64,000 bases of DNA. Origin: PFJX01 sp044227325. GTDB taxonomy: Bacteria > Pseudomonadota > Gammaproteobacteria > Burkholderiales > Thiobacillaceae. The stretch lies in the NCBI GenBank assembly GCA_044227325.1, contig JBGAFI010000001.1, positions 1 to 64,000 of the forward strand, in the 5' to 3' direction. The notes beneath the pieces were generated by a model, which was not told the DNA's origin, searched no databases, and saw only the letters and a program-made list of their open reading frames with translations. The position numbers were made by a program, and so were the translations under genes. Shown here one piece after another: positions 1 through 7,257 of this stretch. Positions within the stretch are counted from its first letter, which is position 1. Each line of letters begins with the position of its first letter.

Positions 1-77
1 TTGGCACACCGTGGGCAGATTCCATGTCGGCACGGGTCATCCAGTACCCACTCACGATGCCGGATATACGACTGCAT
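1..77 (-). CDS. N-terminus of an unidentified protein, cut by the window edge
   Basis: An ATG at 77 preceded by a strong ribosome-binding site (GGAGGAAGCGC) opens a frame that runs off the left edge. The 25 visible residues begin MQSYIRHREW and end in a cysteine-rich stretch with a CPRC pair, so a small metal-binding or zinc-ribbon protein is possible. Nothing more can be said from 25 residues. It lies downstream of, and on the same strand as, the PEP-CTERM gene. Confidence 0.45.
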   Translation of the reverse strand, partial: MQSYIRHREWVLDDPCRHGICPRCA

Positions 78-144
78 GCGCTTCCTCCAGGCTAAAACAA
101 TCGATCAGCTCTCTTGCTTTTGGGGGGAGTCCATATACGAAGTA

Positions 145-1020
145 TTAGGCCTCATGTTTGCTGCACCGTGACTTTCCAGCGAACTTGAGGATGGCCAAGC
201 CCACGATCATCAAATACCAGACTTCGGCCTCTGGAACGGCCGCAATACCTACATCTTGCGGGTTTTGAGAAAGCACGAAATTGTCGAACTTCACCGCATC
301 CAAGCGATTGCGAATGAGACTGTAGCTGGTGAGATTTTGTAATCCTCCGCTCGGCAGAGTCCATTCTGCGACAGCATCGGCAGAAGATGCACCAGACACC
401 ACATCAAAATAATCCCAAGAATCCGGATCAATCCAAAGACCGACCTGCGCATGCTCGACATCGAAGAATGCGACTAAGGCATGGGATCCGCCCGCAGAAG
501 CCGACGTAATTCCCGTGTCAGCAACGACTTGGCTAGCACCGGAGTATAGGTTTGGCTCTAAGGCGAGCTTCAGCGTATCAGTAACGTAGGCTCCAACGAA
601 CGCTCGATTTCCAGTCTGCTCGCTGCCAAAGTTCAAATCTAAACGCGTGCTGACTTGTGCCGCAAGATTCAGATTTGTTTGATCAATTCGGACGAACAAC
701 TGACCTCCCATCAATTGAATGGAGGATAAAAAGTCTGCCGCATTGCCGGCGCTGCTGTTGTATGCGGCACCAATGCTGCCGACGCTTCCATCGACAAACA
801 CATCAAGATTTGAGGTCAAAGGGATTTCTGACCCGACAGAATGCCAAGCGCCAACAAAACCACTGCCTCCGACACTTTGACCAAGTAGCGCTCCTGGTCC
901 AATTGAATAGGACGAAAAGTCGTCTTCAGCAAGAGGCATTCCGGGTGCCTCAAAGGAGACTGCCATAACAATCGCACCGACGGCGCACCAACGCGCGCGC
1001 GAAAACAACCCAGAATTCAT
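145..1020 (-). CDS. PEP-CTERM sorting-domain protein
   Basis: A 291-residue exported protein. The N-terminus has a hydrophobic signal segment with an alanine-rich cleavage region. The body (about 30-255) is rich in S, G, N and T with beta-type repeats, as in secreted surface proteins. Near residue 262 a VPEAEVW motif is followed by a hydrophobic helix and a basic cluster (GKSR), which is the PEP-CTERM tripartite tag cleaved by exosortase. The ATG at 1020 is chosen because GGAGGG lies 5 nt upstream; an ATG seven codons earlier has no such site. PEP-CTERM proteins are normally linked to exopolysaccharide and floc or biofilm formation. No exosortase gene is in the window. The molecular function of the body is unknown. 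Confidence 0.85.
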   Translation of the reverse strand: MNSGLFSRARWCAVGAIVMAVSFEAPGMPLAEDDFSSYSIGPGALLGQSVGGSGFVGAWHSVGSEIPLTSNLDVFVDGSVGSIGAAYNSSAGNAADFLSSIQLMGGQLFVRIDQTNLNLAAQVSTRLDLNFGSEQTGNRAFVGAYVTDTLKLALEPNLYSGASQVVADTGITSASAGGSHALVAFFDVEHAQVGLWIDPDSWDYFDVVSGASSADAVAEWTLPSGGLQNLTSYSLIRNRLDAVKFDNFVLSQNPQDVGIAAVPEAEVWYLMIVGLAILKFAGKSRCSKHEA

Positions 1021-1119
1021 ATATCCCTCCGTTGTCATCAAATTGGTGGCAGAAGCTCGAAGCTAAACCACTACTCTTCTGACGAGACTCGGCAGTTTCA
1101 CCCACCTTGGCTCAAGCTC

Positions 1120-1135
1120 AGCAAAAGCCCTACCC
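1120..1135 (-). promoter_or_regulatory. putative sigma-54 (-24/-12) promoter of the PEP-CTERM gene
   Basis: On the minus strand the sequence reads GGGTAGG-N4-TTGCT, with the invariant GG and GC dinucleotides at the correct 10-nt spacing of a -24/-12 element. The core matches TGGCACG-N4-TTGCW at the key positions but is otherwise imperfect. The predicted start is near 1108, leaving a leader of about 88 nt. Known background: PEP-CTERM genes are often controlled by the PrsK/PrsR two-component pair with RpoN. Confidence 0.4.
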
Positions 1136-1176
1136 GATGCAGCGCCTGTGTCGATGCGAGGGCTAGAGTATTTTTC

Positions 1177-1215
1177 CCGACATTTGTCGGCGTAAAAGTC
1201 TTATTGGACATGTCC
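1177..1215. promoter_or_regulatory. two GACA/TGTC palindromes, possible activator sites
   Basis: CCGACA-TT-TGTCGG (1177-1190) and GGACATGTCC (1206-1215) are perfect palindromes sharing a GACA..TGTC core. They lie about 40-80 bp upstream of the sigma-54-like element, a usual place for an enhancer-binding protein. That they bind a PrsR-type regulator is inference. Confidence 0.4.
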
Positions 1216-1279
1216 GATACGCTGGCGTCATGTACTAACCTACTGTTTTATAAAGGCCACTTTGTCCAATAAGCTGGCG
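1211..1279. repeat. 17-bp direct repeat, two copies
   Basis: TGTCCGATACGCTGGCG (1211-1227) and TGTCCAATAAGCTGGCG (1263-1279) match at 15 of 17 positions and are offset by 52 bp. TTATTGGACA at 1201-1210 is the exact reverse complement of TGTCCAATAA at 1263-1272. Iterated end sequences like this occur at the termini of some insertion sequences (IS21-like), but repeated regulator sites would look the same. Confidence 0.5.
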
Positions 1280-1493
1280 ACCCCGCTGAGGTGGATATCC
1301 TGGACACGCATTCAACGTTACTCCCGCTTCCCTGAGCCGATCGTTGATTTTTCGTGTACCACGGCAGCAGTTTCCGCACGGCACCGATGGCACCTCGAGG
1401 GAACAATAGCGCGACTCTGCCGGCCTTGCCACAACGCGCACAGGGTCAAACGCGGCACGCCGGCCAACCGGTCGGAGCGTATCCTCACACCTC

Positions 1494-3650
1494 ATGGCGA
1501 CCATTCAGTATTCCAGCGAGGATTTCGATCAGGCGGTGCGCCGGCATGATGCCCGGCTGGAGGAATTGGGACTGATCGTCTGGGTGGGGTCCGAGCCCAC
1601 GTTCACGGATCGCATGGCCCAGTCGCCGGAGTGGTTGAACCAGGCGCTGGGCGGCGACAAGGAGGCGCGCGCGCGGGCGTTGCTGGGCGGTATCGGCCGG
1701 CGTTTCCCCGGCGGCATGGCCTTGCGCAGCGTGGGGCGGCAGTACCCGGGCGAGGCGCGGCCGCGCTGGAACCTGGGGCTGTACCGGCGCCGGGACGGCG
1801 CGGCGATCTGGCCGGGGCCGCCCGATCCGATCCTGTCGGCGGACGCCGGCGACGCGTCGGCCCGGCCTTGCGACCTGGATGTCTGGACCGTGGCCCTCGC
1901 CGGGGAATTCGCGGCGCGGGGCTGGCGTGCCGCGACGGTGGAGGTGGAGGACACGCGGGAGCGGCGCCTGGTCATGGTCGCCGATGCCGGCCTGGCGTTG
2001 CCGGACGCGGCCGATCCCCGGCTGGCGCGCGCCTCGGTGCATGACCGGGCCATCCCCGGTGCCGGGCTGCGCGACGAGCTGGCCGAAAGCGGCGCCTACC
2101 TGTTCGCGTTGCGTTCGGAAACGCCGGACGGCGAAGCTTTCCCGTGCGTCGAGCTGCCCATGTTTTCCGACGTGGCCATGTGTCTGGCGGTTCTGGACTG
2201 CGTGGGCCGCGCCGCCGTCGCCTGCGGCCTGCCGGCCCTGGTGCTGGCCGGCTACCCGCCGCCCGCGGACGCGGAGATGGAGTGGACCACGGTGACGCCC
2301 GACCCGGCGGTCATCGAGATCAATTCGGCGCCCAGCCTGGACGCGGCGGATTTCCTGGCGCGCAGCCGGGAGATCTACGCGGCGGCGGCGGAGCAGGGCC
2401 TGTCCCCGTTCCGGCTCTACTACAACGGCGCCGTCGCCGATTCGGGCGGCGCGGGCCAGATCACCCTGGGCGGCCCCGCGCCGGCGGCCAGCCCGTTCCT
2501 GGGCGCGCCCCGCCTGCTGCCGAACCTGGTGCGCTACTTCAACCGGCATCCCGCCTTGTCCTATCTCTATTCCCACGATTTCGTCGGCGGCGGCGGGCAA
2601 TCGGTGCGGGCGGACGAGCGGGGCGCGGATGCCCTGGACGAATTGGGGCTGGCCCTGGAACTGCTGGACCGGGTCGCGGCGCCGTCGCCGGAAACCCTCT
2701 GGCACAGCCTGGCGCCTTTTCTGTGCGACGGCGCCGGCAACAGCCATCGCGCCGAACTCAACATCGAGAAGCTGTGGAATCCCTTCCTGCCGGGACGCGG
2801 CCAACTGGGCCTGGTGGAGTTCCGCGCCCTGCGCATGCAGCACACGCCGGAACGGGCCACCGCCCTGGTCTGCCTCTTGCGCGCCGTGGTCGCGATGCTG
2901 GCGCGTGCCGGCGACGCGCCGCCGCTCACGGATTGGGGCCGGGAACTGCATCGGCGTTTCGCCCTGCCGTTCTATCTGGAACAGGATCTGGGCGCGGTGC
3001 TGGACGATCTCGCCGATGCCGGCCTGGAACTGGAACCGGCGCTCCAGACGGTGCTGCGGCGCGAGGAATTCCGTTTCCTGGGGTCGGTGGCCTTGCCCGG
3101 CGGCGTGCTGGAGGTGCGGCGCGCCCTGGAGTTCTGGCCGCTGTTGGGCGACGTGGCCAGCCCGGAGCAGGGCGGCGGTTCGCGCCTGGTGGACGCGAGC
3201 GCCGCGCGGCTGGAACTGCGCTTGCGGCCGGCGGCCGACCCGGGCGCGGGTCCGGAGTGGGACGGCTGGGAGATCATCGCCGCCGGCATTCCGCTGCCCA
3301 TGCGCCGGGAGCGGGACGCCGCCGGGCCGCTGAAGGTGTTCGGCCTGCGCTACCGCGGCTTTGTGCCCGGCTGGGGCCTGCATCCCACCCTGGGCGCCCA
3401 GACGCCGGTGCGGCTGTTGCTGCGCCATGCCGATTGCGCGCAGGATCATGTCGTCACGCTGCACGAATGGCGTCCCGACGGCGAAGCCTACGCGGGACTG
3501 CCCGGGAGTCTGGCGGAGGCCGGCCGGCGCCGCGCCGAGCGGCTGGTCCTGGAAGTCCAGCCGCCCGATCCGGAGCGGGAAGTTCTCCGTGCCGGGGACG
3601 CGCCGGGGCTGGGCGATTTCTGCCTGGATTTGCGCTGGCTGCCTGACTGA
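1494..3650 (+). CDS. DUF2126 protein (transglutaminase-family C-terminal part)
   Basis: A 718-residue protein matching the DUF2126 region of large bacterial transglutaminase-like proteins: VGSEPTFTDR near residue 32, the ALGGDKEARA segment, RFPGG, GRQYPGE and PRWNLGLYRR near residue 80-100, then conserved blocks to the C-terminus (HRAELNIEKLWNP, GLVEFRALRMQ). The usual family member is about 1100 residues with an N-terminal transglutaminase core; here the protein begins almost directly at DUF2126. The ATG at 1494 has only a distant GGAG (17 nt). The frame upstream is open for 28 codons to a TAG at 1407-1409 but shows no transglutaminase motif. It may be a stand-alone form or a 5'-truncated gene. 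Biochemical activity is unknown. Confidence 0.75.
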   Translation: MATIQYSSEDFDQAVRRHDARLEELGLIVWVGSEPTFTDRMAQSPEWLNQALGGDKEARARALLGGIGRRFPGGMALRSVGRQYPGEARPRWNLGLYRRRDGAAIWPGPPDPILSADAGDASARPCDLDVWTVALAGEFAARGWRAATVEVEDTRERRLVMVADAGLALPDAADPRLARASVHDRAIPGAGLRDELAESGAYLFALRSETPDGEAFPCVELPMFSDVAMCLAVLDCVGRAAVACGLPALVLAGYPPPADAEMEWTTVTPDPAVIEINSAPSLDAADFLARSREIYAAAAEQGLSPFRLYYNGAVADSGGAGQITLGGPAPAASPFLGAPRLLPNLVRYFNRHPALSYLYSHDFVGGGGQSVRADERGADALDELGLALELLDRVAAPSPETLWHSLAPFLCDGAGNSHRAELNIEKLWNPFLPGRGQLGLVEFRALRMQHTPERATALVCLLRAVVAMLARAGDAPPLTDWGRELHRRFALPFYLEQDLGAVLDDLADAGLELEPALQTVLRREEFRFLGSVALPGGVLEVRRALEFWPLLGDVASPEQGGGSRLVDASAARLELRLRPAADPGAGPEWDGWEIIAAGIPLPMRRERDAAGPLKVFGLRYRGFVPGWGLHPTLGAQTPVRLLLRHADCAQDHVVTLHEWRPDGEAYAGLPGSLAEAGRRRAERLVLEVQPPDPEREVLRAGDAPGLGDFCLDLRWLPD

Positions 3651-3677
3651 GGTGGTGGCCGGGCGTCCGCCGCGAGC

Positions 3678-5036
3678 CTAATCGTCCAGGATCGTCACCG
3701 CGTCCAGGGACTCGCTGAAGCTCATGGTCCAGCCCAGGGCGTCGATGTGGCGCTGGTTCACCATGAGGGCGTCCATGTCCAGTTCGGTCGCGAGGGCGCG
3801 GATGGTGGCCTGGTCGCTTTCCTCGCAGGCGATGGCCAGTTTCAGGTAGGGCGCGTACTTGCCCTCGCCCCGCAGCAGGGCTTCGCTCACCGCCTCGGGC
3901 AGGTTGATCTGGGCCAGGGCGTCGGCCATGGGGATTTCCAGCAGCGCGTCGATCACGGACAGGATGCCGACCACGAAAGCCTCGTCGCATTCCTTGGGCA
4001 TCATGCGTCCCTGGGCCAGCAGTTCCGCCAGCTTCGCGCGCACCAGGGCGTTCTCGCGCAGGGCCTCGTCCAGGGGGCCGGGCTGGCGGCTGTTGAACAG
4101 CAGCAGGGTGAGCCAGCGGTACAACTCGTCCCGGCCCACGTAGGCGAGAGCGTCGCGCAGCCGGTCGATCTTTTCGCGCAGGCCCATGGCGGCGGAGTTG
4201 ACGAAGCGCAGCAGGCGGTAGGCGAGGGCGGGATCGCGCCAGGCCAGCCCCGCCAGTTCGCCGTAATCCGCCTGGCGCTTGATGGCGTTGAGCAGTTCCA
4301 CCACGAACATGCGGTAGGGCGCGATCTTGTTGGCCGGGCTGGTGTCCCGTCTGACCAGGAAGCGGCCCTCGAACAGATGGATGCCCATCTGGCGGCAGGC
4401 CTGATACAGCTCGCTGGAGTCGATGTTGCGCGCCAGCAATCGGGTTTCCGGATAGCGCGCGGCCAGGTCGCGGACGCGGGTCAGCAGGTCGGGCGGGTCC
4501 AGGCTCGCCACATCGCCAAGACTGACGAATTCGGCGAGTTCCAGGGCATTCGGCAGGCCCCGCTGTTCAAGCCCGTGGCCGCAGGCGAGCCGGAAGCCGG
4601 CATCGCGCAGGGCGGTCAGTCTGGCCAGTACCGCGTCCCGGTCGAATTCCTCACCGGCGGGCGGCGCGAACTCGATGACCAGGTTTTCCCGCGGCAGCCG
4701 CGCCAGACCGGGGTGTTCCAAGCCCGCCGCGCCCAGGGGCAGGAAGGCGAGGCGCTTGTCCAGCAGGCTGGCCAGCTTGCCGGCGGCGAAGTGGTCGATG
4801 AGCACGCTGTCGAAGAACTTGCGCGTCGCCGCTTGCCAGGCGTGGGCGTGCATGGCGGCGGGGGTTTCCACGCTGAACACGTAGCCCGCGATCTGCTGGT
4901 TGCCGTCCAGCACCGCTTCGCGGCGCAGGAAGGGGGGCGGCAGCGAAGCGTCGGGCTCGGCCGGCGTCGCGGCGGTGCGCTTTGCGCGCTGGGACGGGCC
5001 GGATGGTTTGAACAGGCCAAGCAGCCATTGCAGCAT
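3678..5036 (-). CDS. HDOD signalling protein with degenerate EAL-like N-terminus (YuxH type)
   Basis: A 452-residue cytoplasmic regulator. After a short basic linker, residues about 45-240 follow the YuxH pattern (LRREAVLDGNQQIAGYVFSVE at the start) and correspond to an EAL-like fold lacking the EAL catalytic signature. The C-terminal half is an HDOD domain (FVNSAAMG..IDRLRDALAYVG, then a helical bundle), a metal-less relative of HD phosphohydrolases. Such proteins act in signalling, often with c-di-GMP, motility or two-component systems. The ATG at 5036 is preferred because AGGGAG lies 9 nt upstream; earlier in-frame starts run through a 13-bp tandem repeat. It is convergent with the DUF2126 gene. 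A target cannot be given. Confidence 0.8.
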   Translation of the reverse strand: MLQWLLGLFKPSGPSQRAKRTAATPAEPDASLPPPFLRREAVLDGNQQIAGYVFSVETPAAMHAHAWQAATRKFFDSVLIDHFAAGKLASLLDKRLAFLPLGAAGLEHPGLARLPRENLVIEFAPPAGEEFDRDAVLARLTALRDAGFRLACGHGLEQRGLPNALELAEFVSLGDVASLDPPDLLTRVRDLAARYPETRLLARNIDSSELYQACRQMGIHLFEGRFLVRRDTSPANKIAPYRMFVVELLNAIKRQADYGELAGLAWRDPALAYRLLRFVNSAAMGLREKIDRLRDALAYVGRDELYRWLTLLLFNSRQPGPLDEALRENALVRAKLAELLAQGRMMPKECDEAFVVGILSVIDALLEIPMADALAQINLPEAVSEALLRGEGKYAPYLKLAIACEESDQATIRALATELDMDALMVNQRHIDALGWTMSFSESLDAVTILDD

Positions 5037-5053
5037 GTCGTCGATCTCCCTTT

Positions 5054-5079
5054 GACGTAAACCCCCGACGTAAACCCCC
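5054..5079. repeat. 13-bp tandem duplication in the leader of the HDOD gene
   Basis: GACGTAAACCCCC occurs twice head to tail (5054-5066 and 5067-5079), just upstream of the ribosome-binding site of the minus-strand HDOD gene. The copies are identical, so this is probably a recent slippage duplication. Confidence 0.8.
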
Positions 5080-5357
5080 GCGGTTCCCGCTGCCCGCCGG
5101 CCAACCACGCAATGCCATGTCTTGGCGGACGCTGTTGGCGGCACGGTAGCCAGTGCGGCCGGACTGTGTCAACGCGGCATGCCGCAAAGCCAGCCGCGCA
5201 GGGGCGGCCTCCCTCGCATGTCGCGACTGGAGTTGGCTATCGCGGCCAGTGACCGCCCGGATGTTTGGTGGTGAACTGCGTGGATCGGCCGCCGCCGCGC
5301 TGCGGGAATGTAGCCGATAGGGAGGTATCCGATATGCGGCCCGGTCGCGCGCAAATG

Positions 5358-5381
5358 AAAACGGCCCATTCGGGCCGTTTT
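5358..5381 (-). terminator. intrinsic terminator after the DsrC-like gene
   Basis: AAAACGGCCC and GGGCCGTTTT form a perfect 10-bp stem around a 4-nt loop, 20 bp past the stop codon of the minus-strand DsrC-like gene. Confidence 0.75.
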
Positions 5382-5400
5382 CTGCGTGGCGGGGACTCGC

Positions 5401-5766
5401 TCAGTGCACGCTGCCGAAGGACGGGTCCGCGTTGCCCGCCGGCGTCGGCAGTCCGGCCAGACGGCAGCCCTGGGTGACCGGGCCGCGCGGGAACAAGGTG
5501 TACAGGTATTTGCGCCCGCCCTCGTCCATGTAGTTTTCCTCCATGGCTTTCAGCAGGTGGCGGGCGTTGGGTTCCGGCCCGCATTCGGCGAAGTGGTCGC
5601 GCAGATAGCAGATCACGTCCATATGCGAATCGCTCAGTTCGATCCCTTCCTTGGCGGCCTGCTCCCGGGCCATGTCCTCGTTCCAGGTGTCCAGATCGCT
5701 GAGATAGGCGTCCGCGTCGCAGGGCGCCAAGCTTTCCGCCATCACGAGTTTGTTGATGTCCAGCAT
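5401..5766 (-). CDS. DsrC/TusE-family protein lacking the C-terminal cysteine
   Basis: A 121-residue cytoplasmic protein with the DsrC fold signature: LDTWNEDMAREQA, GIELSDSHMDVICYLRDHF, ARHLLKAMEE, then KYLYTLFPRGPVTQGCRLAGLP. In DsrC the last residues carry a penultimate cysteine (CysA) that transports sulfur as trisulfide or persulfide, and a second cysteine (CysB) about 10 residues earlier. Here the CysB position (QGC) is kept, but the tail reads PTPAGNADPSFGSVH without CysA and is a few residues longer. That resembles the proposed regulatory RspA-like subgroup rather than true DsrC or TusE. The ATG at 5766 has AGGAGA 7 nt upstream; the ATG at 5772 would sit directly on that site. It is monocistronic with its own terminator. 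Confidence 0.8.
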   Translation of the reverse strand: MLDINKLVMAESLAPCDADAYLSDLDTWNEDMAREQAAKEGIELSDSHMDVICYLRDHFAECGPEPNARHLLKAMEENYMDEGGRKYLYTLFPRGPVTQGCRLAGLPTPAGNADPSFGSVH

Positions 5767-5856
5767 TTCCATTCTCCTCATCGTGGGTGACCGGCATTTC
5801 TCATGCCTGTTTTGTCTCTAGCACGATGTTTGGGAAATGCAATAACCGATTGAATA

Positions 5857-5877
5857 TAAAGACTTAATCGTCTTTTT
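5857..5877 (-). terminator. weak hairpin after the SUMF1-fold gene
   Basis: AAAGAC and GTCTTT can pair around a 6-nt loop at the end of the minus-strand gene. The stem is short and AT-rich, so this is a weak terminator candidate, possibly active in either direction. Confidence 0.35.
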
Positions 5878-6742
5878 ATTGGATTTCCCGGAGCACGCGG
5901 AAGCCCAGGTTCACGTCCAATTCGTCCCACAGACGCGGTTTGCGCGCCGCGGAGCGGGCCTGCCAGGCGGATTCGAACCAGGAGCCGCCCTTGGTGACGA
6001 ACCATTTCCCCGCCTTGCCGGTGCCGGCGCTGTGCAACGGGTCCACCGGGCCCACCCAGGGGTCGGCGGTGAATTCCCAGACGTTGCCATGCATGTCGTG
6101 CAGGCCCCAGAGATTGGGCGGATACAGGCCCACGTCCACCGACTGGTTCATGGGCGCGCAGAAGGGCAGGAAGCGGCGCCAGCCCTGGACACCGCGCCCG
6201 CTCAACTGGAACGAACCGGTGTTCGCCTCGACGCAGCCCAGGCTGTCGCCGAAGAAATAGCGGGTCGCGCTGCCGGCCCGGGCCGCGTATTCCCATTCCG
6301 CCTCGCCGGGCAGGCGGTAGCGCTGGCCGCTGCGTTTGGAGAGCCAGTCCAGATAGGCCTGGGCTTCGCCCCGGTTGACGTTGCTGACGGGCTGGCGGCC
6401 CTCGGCCAGGACCAGGTGATCCGGCCAGGTGAAGCCCGTCTCCCGGGCGAATAGGTCGAATTCCATCGCGGTGACGCAATACCGGCCCAGGGCAAAGGGC
6501 CGCTCGATGCGGACACGATGCGGGGGATGTTCGCCGAAGCCGCGATCCGTGTTGTTCGCGCCCATCTCGAACTCGCCGGCGGGGATGAGGCAAAGTTCCG
6601 GACCCTGGCCGCCGTCGTCCAGGGTGTCGCGGAAGGCGATGCCCGAACCCAGGCCGGCGGCGGTGTTGGCCTGCAGCGCCAGCAACTGGGCCGGCGTCAG
6701 GTCGTGGACGTAGGGGTGGCTGGCATCGGTGCTCGCGTTCAT
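5876..6742 (-). CDS. SUMF1/formylglycine-generating-enzyme-fold protein without catalytic Cys
   Basis: A 288-residue protein with the FGE-sulfatase (SUMF1) domain over about residues 45-285: IPAGEFEMGANN, EHPPHRVRIERPFALGRYCVT, QPVSNVNRGEAQAYLDWLS, YRLPGEAEWEYAARAG, NLWGLHDMHGNVWEF and KGGSWFESAW..NLGFRVLRE. In true formylglycine-generating enzymes a cysteine lies in the segment corresponding to WQARSAAR; here that position is alanine, so oxidation of sulfatase cysteines is unlikely. SUMF1-fold proteins without it act in other roles (EgtB-like, kinase-associated or binding proteins). The start codon overlaps the moaC stop (ATGA), so the two are translationally coupled. No sulfatase gene is nearby. 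The substrate is unknown. Confidence 0.8.
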   Translation of the reverse strand: MNASTDASHPYVHDLTPAQLLALQANTAAGLGSGIAFRDTLDDGGQGPELCLIPAGEFEMGANNTDRGFGEHPPHRVRIERPFALGRYCVTAMEFDLFARETGFTWPDHLVLAEGRQPVSNVNRGEAQAYLDWLSKRSGQRYRLPGEAEWEYAARAGSATRYFFGDSLGCVEANTGSFQLSGRGVQGWRRFLPFCAPMNQSVDVGLYPPNLWGLHDMHGNVWEFTADPWVGPVDPLHSAGTGKAGKWFVTKGGSWFESAWQARSAARKPRLWDELDVNLGFRVLREIQ

Positions 6743-7215
6743 TCCGCCTTCCAATGCCCGGATTTGCCGCCAAGTTTTTCCAGCAGGCGCACGGATTCGA
6801 TGGCCATGCCCCGGTCCACCGCCTTGCACATGTCGTAGACGGTGAGCAGGGCGACGCTGGCGGCGGTGAGGGCCTCCATTTCCACGCCGGTGCGGCCCAC
6901 GCTTTCAGCCATCGCCGTGCATTCGATCGCGTGGGCGGTTTCGTCCAGACTGAAATCGACGGTGACCTTGGTAAGCGGGATGGGATGGCACAGAGGAATC
7001 AGATCCGCGGTGCGCTTCGCGGCCATGATGCCGGCGAGGCGCGCCACACCCAGCACGTCGCCCTTCTTCGCGGCCCTGTCCCGGATCATGGCCAGGGTCT
7101 CCGGCCGCATGACGATGCGCCCGGAAACGACCGCGACACGCCGGGTTTCGGCCTTGTCGGCGACGCCCACCATGATGGCGCGGCCCTGTTCATCAAAATG
7201 TGTAAAGTCGTTCAT
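6739..7215 (-). CDS. moaC: cyclic pyranopterin monophosphate synthase MoaC
   Basis: A 158-residue protein matching MoaC from end to end: FDEQGRAIMVGVADKAETRRVAVVSG at the N-terminus, KKGDVLGVARLAGIMAAKRTADLIPLCHP in the middle, and AESVGRTGVEMEALTAASVALLTVYDMCKA near the end. MoaC converts the 3',8-cyclo-GTP product of MoaA into cyclic pyranopterin monophosphate, the first stable precursor of molybdenum cofactor. The conserved CHP and MEALTA active-site segments are intact. The start at 7215 gives the usual N-terminus (MNDFTHFDEQG). It is the first gene of a two-gene unit with the SUMF1-fold protein and is divergent from bepA with about 40 bp between. No other moa genes are in the window. Confidence 0.95.
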   Translation of the reverse strand: MNDFTHFDEQGRAIMVGVADKAETRRVAVVSGRIVMRPETLAMIRDRAAKKGDVLGVARLAGIMAAKRTADLIPLCHPIPLTKVTVDFSLDETAHAIECTAMAESVGRTGVEMEALTAASVALLTVYDMCKAVDRGMAIESVRLLEKLGGKSGHWKAE

Positions 7216-7257
7216 GGGGTCGGGGAACTGGTCGCAAAGGACAAGTATCATAGCCCG

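Larger units (their letters stand above)
1021..1493. other. 473-bp non-coding region between divergent genes
   Basis: No convincing gene is seen. The left part carries the minus-strand promoter of the PEP-CTERM gene: a sigma-54-like element at 1120-1135 and palindromes at 1177-1215. The middle has related repeats at 1211-1279. The right part (about 1280-1493) has short open frames on both strands without recognisable products and could be degenerate sequence left by insertion or deletion in front of the DUF2126 gene. Confidence 0.6.

Noticed and set aside
1235..1504. Small minus-strand frame in the first intergenic region, considered as a transposase fragment
   Set aside because: The translation shows no transposase motif (no DDE or helix-turn-helix pattern). 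Only the repeats at 1201-1279 hint at an insertion sequence, so no mobile element is called.
1485..3464. 659-residue minus-strand open frame opposite the DUF2126 gene
   Set aside because: Low-complexity R/P/Q/A-rich translation without motifs; the plus strand matches a known family over the same span.
6754..7257. Upstream extension of the BepA frame across moaC
   Set aside because: The frame is open, but a signal peptide begins at the ATG at 7258 and the upstream part is antisense to moaC.
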